A DNA stretch of 64,000 bases, from positions 1 through 64,000 of the forward strand of contig NZ_CP007452.1 in assembly GCF_000597865.1 (NCBI RefSeq), written 5' to 3'. The notes beneath the pieces were generated by a model. The model had not been told where the DNA came from, ran no database searches, and saw nothing but the letters and a program-made list of their open reading frames with translations. Shown here piece by piece: positions 55,911 to 63,851 of this stretch. Each line of letters begins with the position of its first letter. Position 1 is the first letter of the stretch. This DNA is from Peptoclostridium acidaminophilum DSM 3953 (lineage in GTDB: Bacteria; Bacillota; Clostridia; Peptostreptococcales; Peptostreptococcaceae). The translations under genes were made by a program, and so were the position numbers.

Positions 55911-57365
55911 ATGGATTCATTTGCTATCAGTCAGTTCATGTCACTCTATTTCACAAAGATACTAGGGGCGGTAGCCATACTTGTCATAGGCCTTTTGCTG
56001 GCTAAATATATAGCATCAGGCATTGGCAAGCTGATTGAAAAAAGTCCCAAAATAAACGAATGGGTAAACAAGTTTTTTGGGGAAACTGAACGGGAAATCA
56101 AATTCGGCAAAATTGTAGTCAAGACTATCTACTATATCCTTATGATATTTGTAATAACTGCCGTATTTGAAGCGCTGGGATTCACAATTTTGACAGAGCC
56201 CCTCAACAAGTTCCTGGGCAATATATCCAGCTTCATACCTCAAATAATCGGAGCCGTAATACTGCTTGCAGTAGCGTGGATTTTTGCAAGGATAGTCAAA
56301 TTTTTTGTGCTGAAGGGACTGGCGCTTGTAAAATTTGATGAGAAAATGGCGGTGGCTGAGGGCAGAACCCCAATATCCCAGGCTATAGCTGAAATTGCAT
56401 ATTGGTTTGTATTCCTGATATTCCTTCCAGGAATCTTAAGCGCGCTTTCGCTTGGAGGTATACTCCAGCCAGTTCAGAACATGCTCAACAAGATTCTGGC
56501 GGTGCTTCCAAACCTTATAGGAGCAGGGTTAATAATAGCTATAGGTTGGTTCATAGCCGGAAAGATAAGGGAAGCCGCAGCGCAAATACTGAAATCTGTT
56601 GGAATAGATAGAATAGGCAAGGAAGAAGAGGAAGAAAAGAACAGGCTATCAGAGATAATAGCGAACATAGTGTATGTGCTCATACTCATACCTGTGCTTG
56701 TAGCGGGACTTGACATGATAGGCCTTTCGGCTGTAACAAGACCGGCCACAAACATGCTTGACAGAGTGCTTGCATTCATTCCAAACCTGTTCTCTGCATT
56801 TGTAATAATATATGTGGCATATTTCATAGGTCGTCTTCTTGGAGACCTTGTCACAAGACTTCTAGGCAAGATGGGGATAGAAAAGCTGCTTGCAGACATG
56901 GGGCTCATAACAACCGAAGGCGCCAAAACAACAATTTCTGCAATGGCAGGAAATTTTGTTAAGATAGCAATAGTGTTCTTCGCAGCACTAGAAGCCGCAA
57001 ACATACTCGGACTAGACATGCTTGCAGGGCTTGTAGATCAGTTCATTGTACTTGTTGGACATATTATACTTGGGCTTGTGATAATAGGCGTAGGTCTTTA
57101 TATAGCACAGATGGTTGCGTCTATTATAAGCAGTAAAAAATCCGCATCCTCTGACATGCTTTCAGCGATAGCAAGGATATCGATAATAGTGCTTGCAATA
57201 GCAATGGGACTCAGACAGATGGGGATAGCCAATGAGATCATAAACATGGCATTTGGATTTACAATAGGAGCAGTCGCAGTGGCAGCAGCGATAGCTTTTG
57301 GAATAGGCGGAAAGGAAGTTGCAGCAAAGGCGCTTGCTAAGCTAGAGAAGAAACCCGAAGAATAA
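55911..57365 (+). CDS. Mechanosensitive-channel-related membrane protein (CmpX-like, TM-helix repeats)
   Basis: A 484-aa protein with repeated pairs of membrane helices, each repeat carrying an amphipathic FIPQIIGAVILLAVAWIFAR / LPNLIGAGLIIAIGWFIAG-type segment. This is the TM_helix repeat of CmpX-like proteins; the C-terminal FGFTIGAVAVAAAIAFGIGG pore-like helix resembles MscS TM3. The MscS beta domain is missing. It probably senses envelope stress or conducts ions (family inference). AGGGGGAA precedes the ATG. A terminator follows, shared with the peptide operon on the other strand. Confidence 0.85.
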   Translation: MDSFAISQFMSLYFTKILGAVAILVIGLLLAKYIASGIGKLIEKSPKINEWVNKFFGETEREIKFGKIVVKTIYYILMIFVITAVFEALGFTILTEPLNKFLGNISSFIPQIIGAVILLAVAWIFARIVKFFVLKGLALVKFDEKMAVAEGRTPISQAIAEIAYWFVFLIFLPGILSALSLGGILQPVQNMLNKILAVLPNLIGAGLIIAIGWFIAGKIREAAAQILKSVGIDRIGKEEEEEKNRLSEIIANIVYVLILIPVLVAGLDMIGLSAVTRPATNMLDRVLAFIPNLFSAFVIIYVAYFIGRLLGDLVTRLLGKMGIEKLLADMGLITTEGAKTTISAMAGNFVKIAIVFFAALEAANILGLDMLAGLVDQFIVLVGHIILGLVIIGVGLYIAQMVASIISSKKSASSDMLSAIARISIIVLAIAMGLRQMGIANEIINMAFGFTIGAVAVAAAIAFGIGGKEVAAKALAKLEKKPEE

Positions 57366-57386
57366 AGCAAACAAATAAGGGCATTA

Positions 57387-57427
57387 AAAAAAGACATCTC
57401 CAATGTTCCACGTGAGATGTCTTTTTT
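57387..57427. terminator. Bidirectional terminator between the CmpX-like gene and the peptide operon
   Basis: AAAAAAGACATCTC (57387-57400) / GAGATGTCTTTTTT (57414-57427), with A/T runs on both sides. Confidence 0.9.
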
Positions 57428-57473
57428 AGTTCGAAATATTAATGTTAATGTCTAGGTCAATATCTGATTCCAT
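57426..57473 (-). CDS. Possible 15-aa acidic peptide, third ORF of the peptide operon
   Basis: MESDIDLDININISN, preceded by AGGGTGG 6 nt before the ATG at 57473 and ending at the edge of the terminator. No similarity to the NFFGCG peptides. It is too short to be judged by coding statistics; it is listed because the spacing of RBS, ORF and terminator is good. Confidence 0.35.
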   Translation of the reverse strand: MESDIDLDININISN

Positions 57474-57495
57474 AATGCACCACCCTTTTTATTTA

Positions 57496-57660
57496 TTAGA
57501 ATTCAAAGCTGCCGCATCCAAAATAATTGCAGTTGTTTTGAGAAACCTCGTGTCTGAATTCAGAAGTATTGCTAGATTCGTTTTCAAGAGAGCTATAGTC
57601 TACAGCAGGTGAGTATACATCGTATGCATTTTCGTTTGAGTGTTTTTTTGAGTTTTCCAT
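57496..57660 (-). CDS. Small Cys-containing peptide, NFFGCG family, member 1
   Basis: A 54-aa peptide of unknown function, second gene behind the minus-strand T-box. It is Ser/Asn/Glu-rich, has VDYSSLENES in the middle and ends NCNYFGCGSFEF. GGGAGGA lies 8 nt before the ATG at 57660. It shares VD[FY]SSL and the N-[FY]-F-G-C-G end with the neighbour at 57723, and the end with the peptide at 62086. There is no signal peptide, membrane helix or double-glycine cleavage site. A conserved C-terminal core after an acidic variable leader is reminiscent of modified-peptide precursors, but no modifying enzyme is next to it. Confidence 0.75.
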   Translation of the reverse strand: MENSKKHSNENAYDVYSPAVDYSSLENESSNTSEFRHEVSQNNCNYFGCGSFEF

Positions 57661-57722
57661 AAAATTATTCCTCCCAGATTTTAAATAGATGGTTAACCTT
57701 GCAAGTTTGCTAAAGCGGGATA

Positions 57723-57896
57723 CTAGTAAAGCTCGAAGTTTCCGCAGCCAAAGAAGTTAACAGGTGCGTTTACAACATCGTTTCTAAGCTCTTCCTCGAA
57801 TGATTTGCCGCTTGTAAAAAGTGAGCTGAAGTCCACGCTGTAAGAAGCAGGCTCGAAACATTTTTCGTCTGAGTACATATCGAATTTCTTTTCCAT
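57723..57896 (-). CDS. Small Cys-containing peptide, NFFGCG family, member 2
   Basis: A 57-aa peptide of unknown function, first gene behind the minus-strand T-box leader. GGGAGGA lies 8 nt before the ATG at 57896. It contains SVDFSSLFTS and a charged EEELRNDVV stretch, and ends VNFFGCGNFELY with the core Cys at residue 51; a second Cys is at 13. No signal peptide. It is homologous to the downstream gene (62-nt gap) and to the peptide between leuC and leuD, whose core Cys is also residue 51 of 57. T-box control predicts expression when leucyl-tRNA is uncharged. Confidence 0.78.
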   Translation of the reverse strand: MEKKFDMYSDEKCFEPASYSVDFSSLFTSGKSFEEELRNDVVNAPVNFFGCGNFELY

Positions 57897-57969
57897 AATA
57901 ATATTCCTCCCAAGTAATTAAATATGATTGACATTGCGAATACACAGAATATTCTGATAATTTGGAGAT

Positions 57970-58272
57970 AAAAAAAAGCACTCGACTCTATGAACGTGTA
58001 TAAGACATCCATAGGGACGAAAGCTTATGCTTCGCGGTACCACCCTACTTTGCGGATTGAAAATCCGCCTCGCCGTTCAGGTCAAATTAACCCTAGCCAT
58101 ATAACGCTGGCGTACGTCCAAATCTACTAGATTTCGAAATGGAAGTTCTGGAGTGATTATTGTATGCCGCTTGACGCTAATTTCCACCAACCATTAGCTC
58201 TCTATAGTCTTGCCGAGGCATTTTTGTCTCCGTCATAACTTTTCTGAATATTCTGCACGTTTATCTTACAAT
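57970..58272 (-). promoter_or_regulatory. T-box leader (apparent Leu specifier) of the peptide operon
   Basis: On the minus strand the conserved T-box AGGGTGGTACCGCG is at 58046-58033. Stem I begins AGAGAGCTAATGGTTGGTGG, and the specifier region reads CACTCCAGAAC, giving CTC (58153-58151), aligned with CTCCAGAGC in the leuA leaders. The terminator combines AGCA/TGCT and CTATG/CATAG pairing, ending in a T run at 57977-57971. The unused stretch 58310-58480 between the divergent promoters has no gene I can support. Confidence 0.85.
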
Positions 58273-58276
58273 TGTT

Positions 58277-58306
58277 ATTATATAATGAGACCCAAAACAA
58301 TGTCAA
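58277..58306 (-). promoter_or_regulatory. Promoter of the T-box/peptide operon
   Basis: Minus strand TTGACA (58306-58301), 18-nt spacer, TATAAT (58282-58277): both hexamers are perfect consensus. Confidence 0.8.
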
Positions 58307-58481
58307 CAGGTTTTTGAAAAATATTTTAGAATTTTCTGAAAATAAATTAAATATATAGGGGGGCATATTATTCAAAAATAATAGCATAAGAGATGAAGTG
58401 GCAGGACCTTTGGAAGAAACGATTTCCGAAAATGAGCGCTTAAAAACTTATCAGAAAATTCATTTTTTTTAGAAAAAAGCA

Positions 58482-58510
58482 TAGACAAGTCTGGTAAAGG
58501 CTGATAGAAT
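58482..58510 (+). promoter_or_regulatory. Promoter of the leu operon
   Basis: TAGACA (58482-58487), 17-nt spacer, TAGAAT (58505-58510), just before the first T-box. Divergent from the peptide promoter 200 nt away. Confidence 0.65.
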
Positions 58511-58519
58511 ACTTATCAA

Positions 58520-58782
58520 CAAGTCAATTCCATAACATGCAACGAAGGAGAGCGCATTTTACAGGCAAGCTAAAGAGAGTCGGCGGATGGTGCAAGCCGA
58601 TGCTTCAGAGAAGATGCTACTAGCTCCAGAGCACCGCTTTTGAAATAGCAGTAGGAAGCGGCGGATGGTACCGTTAAAGACCGGGACATAGAGAATGTCC
58701 GTTAAAGAGAGGCTTTCACAGGCAATTAGGGTGGTACCGCGAGCATATTCGTCCCTGAACATTGAGTTCAGGGACGTTTTTT
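58520..58782 (+). promoter_or_regulatory. T-box leader 1 of the leu operon
   Basis: AGAGAGTCGGCGGATGGTGC in stem I, specifier CTC (58624-58626, CTCCAGAGC), T-box AGGGTGGTACCGCG (58728-58741). The terminator is a perfect 11-bp stem CGTCCCTGAAC/GTTCAGGGACG followed by six T. Uncharged tRNA-Leu would stabilise the antiterminator. Confidence 0.93.
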
Positions 58783-58833
58783 ATTCCCATAAAGAAAAAG
58801 TAAATGAAAAATTCAAACATATATATATAATAT

Positions 58834-59078
58834 ATGCAACGAAGGAGAGCGCATTTTACAGGCAAGCTAAAGAGAGTCGGCGGATGGTGCAAGCCGATGC
58901 TTCAGAGAAAATGCTACTAGCTCCAGAGCACCGCTTTTGAAATAGCAGTAGGAAGCGGCGGATGGTACCGTTAAAGACCGGGACATAGAGTGTCCATTAA
59001 AGAGAGGCCTTCACAGGCAATTAGGGTGGTACCGCGAGCATACTCGTCCCTGAACATTGAGTTCTGGGGCGTTTTTTA
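58834..59078 (+). promoter_or_regulatory. T-box leader 2 of the leu operon (tandem copy)
   Basis: Near-identical copy of leader 1 (offset 295-297), specifier CTC at about 58921, T-box at 59023-59036. Its terminator CGTCCCTGAAC/GTTCTGGGGCG has a T-T mismatch and a G-T wobble absent from copy 1, so it should terminate less well. leuA starts 58 nt after the T run. Confidence 0.93.
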
Positions 59079-59135
59079 TTACTCAAAAGGGATGTATTTT
59101 ATATTCGGAATACAAAAGACATGAGGGGGATAACA

Positions 59136-60671
59136 ATGGCAAAGCAAATAAAGATATTCGACACGACTCTTAGGGACGGAGAGCAGTCTCCGGGCTGCAG
59201 CATGAATCTTAATGAGAAGATACAAATGGCAAAGCAAATAGAGAAGATGAAGGTAGACGTAATAGAGGCCGGATTTGCAATAGCGTCAAAGGGTGACTTC
59301 GAGTCTGTAAGCGAAATAGCAAGAAATATAAAGGAAGCGAGGGTGGCGAGCCTTTCGAGAGCGCTTAAAAAAGACATAGACTGTGCATGGGATGCGGTAA
59401 AGCATGCAAGGCTTCCAAGGATACACACCTTCATAGCCACATCAGATATACACATGAAATACAAGCTCAAGATGAAGCCTGAGGATGTAATGGCGCAGGC
59501 TGTTGAAATGGTAAAATACGCAAAAGCCTACTGCGAGGACATAGAGTTCTCGGCAGAGGATGCCACAAGAAGCGACAAAGAGTTTTTATACAGGATAATA
59601 ACAAAGGTAATAGACGCCGGTGCTACAGTAGTAAATATTCCAGACACCGTCGGCTACACAACGCCGGAGGAATACTTCAATCTTATAACGGGGATAAGAG
59701 AAAACGTGCCGAACATTCACAAGGCGGATATATCGGTTCACTGTCACAACGACCTTGGAATGGCCGTGGCCAACACTCTTGCGGCAGCAAGAGCCGGTGC
59801 GACACAGCTTGAGTGCACTATAAACGGAATAGGCGAGAGGGCGGGCAATGCGGCTCTTGAAGAAGTCGCAATGGCGCTGAACACAAGAAAAGACATATAC
59901 GGCGCAGTTTGCAACATCGATACTACTCAGATAATGAGATCCAGCAGCCTTTTGACTTCAATAACAGGGGTCAAGGTTCAGCCTAACAAGGCTATAGTCG
60001 GAGCAAATGCATTTGCACACGAATCGGGCATACATCAGCATGGAATGCTTCAAGAGCAAAGCACGTATGAGATAATGACTCCTGAATCCATAGGATTAAA
60101 CAAGAACAAGATGGTGCTTGGAAAGCACTCGGGAAGACATGCCTTCGAAGACAAGCTAAGGGATATGGGCTATGAGCTTACAAAGGAAGAGCTTGAAAAG
60201 GCATTTGAAAAATTCAAGACGCTTGCCGACAAGAAAAAAACCATATTCGACAAGGATATCGAAGCCATAATAGCCGAGGATTTTGCAACGGAAGTTAGCG
60301 AGGCTTATCAGCTTGAAAGCTTCATAATAAACAGCGGCAACGCTATAACTTCTACTGCTACAATCGCCCTTAGACATGATGGCGAGATTCTCGAAGAGGT
60401 GGCTGCGGGAGACGGGCCGGTAGACGCATCCTTCAAAGCCATAGAGAAGATAATAGGCAAGAAGCTTAATCTTCATGACTACACAATACATTCCGTCACA
60501 AGCGGCAAAGATGCCCAGGGAGAAGCCAGCGTAAAGCTCTCGCACAAGGAAAGGGTGTACAAGGGCAAGGGGCTTAGCACGGACATACTCGAGGCGAGCA
60601 TAAGGGCTTATATAAACTGCGTAAACAAGATGGAATATGACAATGCGCTGGGCGGCAGCGAGACAGCATAA
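59136..60671 (+). CDS. leuA: 2-isopropylmalate synthase
   Basis: First enzyme of leucine synthesis: acetyl-CoA plus 2-ketoisovalerate to 2-isopropylmalate. The 511-aa product has the TIM-barrel signature FDTTLRDGEQSPGCSM, metal ligands in VHCHNDLGMAVAN, GERAGNAALEEVAMAL, and a C-terminal LeuA regulatory domain (about 395-505) for leucine feedback. GAGGGGG lies 6 nt before the ATG at 59136; the ATG at 59121 precedes that ribosome binding site. Controlled by the tandem T-boxes. Confidence 0.96.
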   Translation: MAKQIKIFDTTLRDGEQSPGCSMNLNEKIQMAKQIEKMKVDVIEAGFAIASKGDFESVSEIARNIKEARVASLSRALKKDIDCAWDAVKHARLPRIHTFIATSDIHMKYKLKMKPEDVMAQAVEMVKYAKAYCEDIEFSAEDATRSDKEFLYRIITKVIDAGATVVNIPDTVGYTTPEEYFNLITGIRENVPNIHKADISVHCHNDLGMAVANTLAAARAGATQLECTINGIGERAGNAALEEVAMALNTRKDIYGAVCNIDTTQIMRSSSLLTSITGVKVQPNKAIVGANAFAHESGIHQHGMLQEQSTYEIMTPESIGLNKNKMVLGKHSGRHAFEDKLRDMGYELTKEELEKAFEKFKTLADKKKTIFDKDIEAIIAEDFATEVSEAYQLESFIINSGNAITSTATIALRHDGEILEEVAAGDGPVDASFKAIEKIIGKKLNLHDYTIHSVTSGKDAQGEASVKLSHKERVYKGKGLSTDILEASIRAYINCVNKMEYDNALGGSETA

Positions 60672-60738
60672 CAAAAAAGGTGCAATCTGAAAATGCAGAA
60701 AATTTGAAATTTTAAGTAAACGACTGGAGGAAGAATAA

Positions 60739-62001
60739 ATGGGAATGACTATGACTCAAAAGATTCTTGCAAAGCATGCCGGAATTGAAAGTGTAGCATC
60801 GGGACAGTTCATAGAGGCAGATCTTGATATGGTGCTTGGAAACGACATCACAGCACCTGTTGCCATAAAGGAATTCGAGAAGATGGGCGCAAAGGATGTG
60901 TTCGACAAATCGAAGGTTTCGATAGTGCCGGATCACTTCACACCAAACAAGGATATTAAGACTGCGCAGCAGTGCAAGTTTATAAGGGAGTTTTCGATGG
61001 AGAAGGGTATTGAAAACTATTTCGAAATAGGCGAAGTGGGAATTGAGCATGCGTTGCTTCCTGAAAAGGGTCTTGTGGTTGCAGGAGATGTAGTCATCGG
61101 AGCAGACTCGCACACATGCACATACGGAGCACTCGGAGCCTTCTCTACAGGAGTGGGCAGCACCGACATGGCGGCGGGAATGGCGACAGGCAAGGCCTGG
61201 TTCAAGGTGCCAAGCGCAATCAAATTCAACGTCACAGGCAGCCTTCAAAAATGGGTGAGCGGCAAGGATGTAATACTCCACATAATCGGAATGATAGGAG
61301 TCGACGGAGCACTATACAAGTCGATGGAGTTTTCGGGAGATGGAATCAAGAACCTTACAATGGATGACCGCTTCACTATAGCCAACATGGCAATAGAGGC
61401 AGGAGCCAAGAATGGGATATTCCCGGTGGACGAGCAGACGGTTGAATATATCAGAGAGCACTCAAAAAGAGAATATGTAGCTTATGAGGCTGACGAGGAC
61501 GCCGCATACGACGAGGTGTACGACATAGATCTTGCAAGCATAAGGCCTACGGTAGCATTTCCACATCTTCCTGAAAATACCAGGACAATAGACGAGGTGG
61601 GAGACATTCCAATAGACCAGGTTGTAATAGGTTCGTGCACAAACGGAAGAATAAGCGACCTCAGGGCGGCGGCAGAGGTGCTAAAGGGCAGGAAGGTCAA
61701 GAAGGGCGTGAGGGTCATAATATTCCCGGCAACTCAAAGCATATACCTTCAGGCCATGAAGGAAGGCCTTATGGAGATATTCATAAATGCAGGAGCCATA
61801 ATAAGCCCGCCAACGTGCGGTCCGTGCCTTGGAGGGCATATGGGAGTGCTTGCGGAGGGCGAGCGCTGTGTGGCCACTACCAACAGGAACTTCGTAGGAA
61901 GAATGGGCCATGTGGAATCCGAGGTATACCTTGCAAGTCCGGCGGTGGCAGCGGCATCTGCGGTTGCAGGCAAAATAGCGGGACCTGAGGATTTGGACTA
62001 G
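60739..62001 (+). CDS. leuC: 3-isopropylmalate dehydratase large subunit
   Basis: A 420-aa aconitase-superfamily [4Fe-4S] subunit that with LeuD isomerises 2- to 3-isopropylmalate. Cluster cysteines lie in [11 protein letters not shown] and [12 protein letters not shown]; also [14 protein letters not shown] and the [15 protein letters not shown] start of the short prokaryotic HACN/LeuC type. GGAGG lies 8 nt before the ATG. It is separated from leuD by a small peptide gene, unlike the usual direct leuC-leuD junction. Confidence 0.96.
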   Translation: MGMTMTQKILAKHAGIESVASGQFIEADLDMVLGNDITAPVAIKEFEKMGAKDVFDKSKVSIVPDHFTPNKDIKTAQQCKFIREFSMEKGIENYFEIGEVGIEHALLPEKGLVVAGDVVIGADSHTCTYGALGAFSTGVGSTDMAAGMATGKAWFKVPSAIKFNVTGSLQKWVSGKDVILHIIGMIGVDGALYKSMEFSGDGIKNLTMDDRFTIANMAIEAGAKNGIFPVDEQTVEYIREHSKREYVAYEADEDAAYDEVYDIDLASIRPTVAFPHLPENTRTIDEVGDIPIDQVVIGSCTNGRISDLRAAAEVLKGRKVKKGVRVIIFPATQSIYLQAMKEGLMEIFINAGAIISPPTCGPCLGGHMGVLAEGERCVATTNRNFVGRMGHVESEVYLASPAVAAASAVAGKIAGPEDLD

Positions 62002-62085
62002 AAAGCTAGATTAAATGAAGATAATTATAAATGAAAATCCAAATAAACTGAGATTAGACTATTAGGATATAAAGGAGAGATAACG

Positions 62086-62259
62086 ATGAAAAACATGGAA
62101 AATGAAAATAAATTCAACGCTATAGATGACATGGGCGGAGCGGCTTTAGAGAGCAGTCAGGCAGCCGAGTTTTCAGCAAATGGAATAGTTAAGGACCAGA
62201 TGCACATGCCTTGCAGCGGCATCAATTTCTTTGGTTGCGGTGCAGGGGGGGAGTTTTAA
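62086..62259 (+). CDS. Small Cys-containing peptide, NFFGCG family, member 3 (between leuC and leuD)
   Basis: A 57-aa peptide of unknown function in the leu operon. AAGGAGA lies 7 nt before the ATG at 62086. The N-terminal part is acidic and Ala/Ser-rich ([16 protein letters not shown]); the C terminus is [15 protein letters not shown] with Cys at 43 and 51. It matches the NFFGCG ends of the peptides at 57496 and 57723. Its last codons (GGG GGG GAG TTT TAA) form the leuD ribosome binding site and its stop overlaps the leuD ATG (TAATG), so peptide and LeuD translation are coupled. It may be an accessory to the enzyme or a separate leucine-starvation peptide; the function is not known. Confidence 0.8.
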   Translation: MKNMENENKFNAIDDMGGAALESSQAAEFSANGIVKDQMHMPCSGINFFGCGAGGEF

Positions 62260-62741
62260 TGGGAAAGGCATTCAAGTACGGAGACAACGTTGATACGGAC
62301 GTCATAATCCCCGCAAGGCATCTTAACACCTCTGAGCCTTCGGAGCTTGCAAAATTCTGCATGGAGGACATAGACAAGGACTTTGTAAAGAATGTGCAGC
62401 CGGGCGATGTCATGGTTGCCGGAGAAAATTTTGGCTGCGGCTCATCAAGGGAGCACGCACCTATAGCTATAAAGGCGAGTGGAATAACGTGCGTAATAGC
62501 TTCTTCATTTGCAAGGATTTTCTACAGGAATTCGTTCAACATAGGGCTTCCTATATTCGAGTCAAAGGAGGCTTCAGAAGGCATACAAATGGGTGACGAA
62601 GTGAGTGTTGACTTTGAAACGGGAGAGATAACGAATATCACAAGGGGCGAGAAATATCAGGCCCAGCCTCTGCCTGAGTTCATGAGAGGGATAATAGATG
62701 CTGATGGTCTTATAAACTATATCAAGAAAAACATAAATTAG
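62259..62741 (+). CDS. leuD: 3-isopropylmalate dehydratase small subunit
   Basis: A 160-aa swivel-domain partner of LeuC. The start [22 protein letters not shown] and the motif [17 protein letters not shown] are diagnostic of the short LeuD type. ATG at 62259 overlaps the stop of the upstream peptide; the frame is open further upstream without a fitting ribosome binding site. leuB follows 9 nt later. Confidence 0.96.
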   Translation: MGKAFKYGDNVDTDVIIPARHLNTSEPSELAKFCMEDIDKDFVKNVQPGDVMVAGENFGCGSSREHAPIAIKASGITCVIASSFARIFYRNSFNIGLPIFESKEASEGIQMGDEVSVDFETGEITNITRGEKYQAQPLPEFMRGIIDADGLINYIKKNIN

Positions 62742-62750
62742 GAGGAGCCA

Positions 62751-63821
62751 ATGGAATATAAAATAGCAGTTGCAGCCGGAGACGGAATAGGGCCGGAGAT
62801 AGTGGAGCAGGCAATCAGCGTGCTTGAGCGGATAGGAGAAAAATTCGGACACAAATTCACATATGAAAATGTGGCAGTCGGCGGAGCGGCCATAGACTGC
62901 TGTGGCGATCCGCTTCCGGAAGAGAGCCTTGAGGTATGCAAAAGAAGCGATGCAGTGCTTCTTGGAGCTGTAGGAGGACCTAAATGGGACTCCCTCGAGA
63001 ATGCCAAAAGGCCTGAAAAAGGGCTGCTTAGATTAAGACAATCGCTTGGCCTTTATGCAAACATAAGGCCGGCGGTGCTCTACAAGGAGCTGGCCGATGC
63101 GTGCCCGCTTAAAGAAAGCATCATAAAAGACGGAATTGATATATGCGTAGTAAGGGAGCTTATGGGCGGAATATATTTTGGCGAAAGAGGCCAGAGGCAG
63201 GGCAAATACGGAGCCGAGGCGTTCGACGAGGAATGCTACAGCGAATACGAGGTTGAAAGGATTGCCAGATCAGCCTTTGAAATGGCAAGAAAAAGAAGGA
63301 ACAAGGTAACAAGCGTAGACAAGGCCAATGTGCTTGAAAGCTCGAGACTCTGGAGAAGGGTTGTCGAGAAGGTTGCAGCGGAGTTCCCGGACATCGAGCT
63401 TGAGCATATGTATGTGGACAATGCATCAATGCAGCTTATAAAAAATCCGTCAGGCTTTGATGTGCTGCTTACCACGAACATGTTCGGAGACATACTCTCG
63501 GACGAGGCAAGCATGATAACGGGCTCCATAGGAATGCTACCTTCGGCAAGCCTTGGCACAGAAGGCGTGCACATGTATGAGCCTATACACGGCTCGGCTC
63601 CGGACATAGCCGGAACTAGAAAGGCAAATCCAATAGCAACAATACTATCGTGTGCCATGATGCTAAGGAGTTCATTCAATCTGAGTGACGAGGCGCAGGC
63701 AATAGAAAAGGCGGTCGAAGGCGTTTTGGAAAAGGGCCTTAGAACGCCGGACATAATGAGCCAGGGCATGACTCTCGTGGATACAGTCCAAATGGGAGAA
63801 GAAATAGCCAAGCTTATTTAG
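62751..63821 (+). CDS. leuB: 3-isopropylmalate dehydrogenase
   Basis: NAD-dependent oxidative decarboxylase that gives 2-ketoisocaproate. The 356-aa product has [12 protein letters not shown], the substrate-binding [26 protein letters not shown], the metal-binding [18 protein letters not shown] region and HGSAPDIAG for NAD. AGGAGG lies before the ATG. Fourth enzyme gene of the operon. Confidence 0.97.
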   Translation: MEYKIAVAAGDGIGPEIVEQAISVLERIGEKFGHKFTYENVAVGGAAIDCCGDPLPEESLEVCKRSDAVLLGAVGGPKWDSLENAKRPEKGLLRLRQSLGLYANIRPAVLYKELADACPLKESIIKDGIDICVVRELMGGIYFGERGQRQGKYGAEAFDEECYSEYEVERIARSAFEMARKRRNKVTSVDKANVLESSRLWRRVVEKVAAEFPDIELEHMYVDNASMQLIKNPSGFDVLLTTNMFGDILSDEASMITGSIGMLPSASLGTEGVHMYEPIHGSAPDIAGTRKANPIATILSCAMMLRSSFNLSDEAQAIEKAVEGVLEKGLRTPDIMSQGMTLVDTVQMGEEIAKLI

Positions 63822-63851
63822 AAGCGGTAGGGTTTTGAAGGAGGGATTGTA

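Noticed and set aside
58359-58472. Open stretch reading ...SIRDEVAGPLEETISENERL... between the divergent T-box promoters
   Set aside because: The sequence looks coding-like and follows GGGGGG, but there is no ATG, GTG or TTG at a usable distance. It may be a gene remnant; not supported as a gene.
58695-58940. 81-codon frame spanning the two leu T-box leaders
   Set aside because: It overlaps conserved T-box, terminator and stem I of both leaders; a by-product of the repeat.
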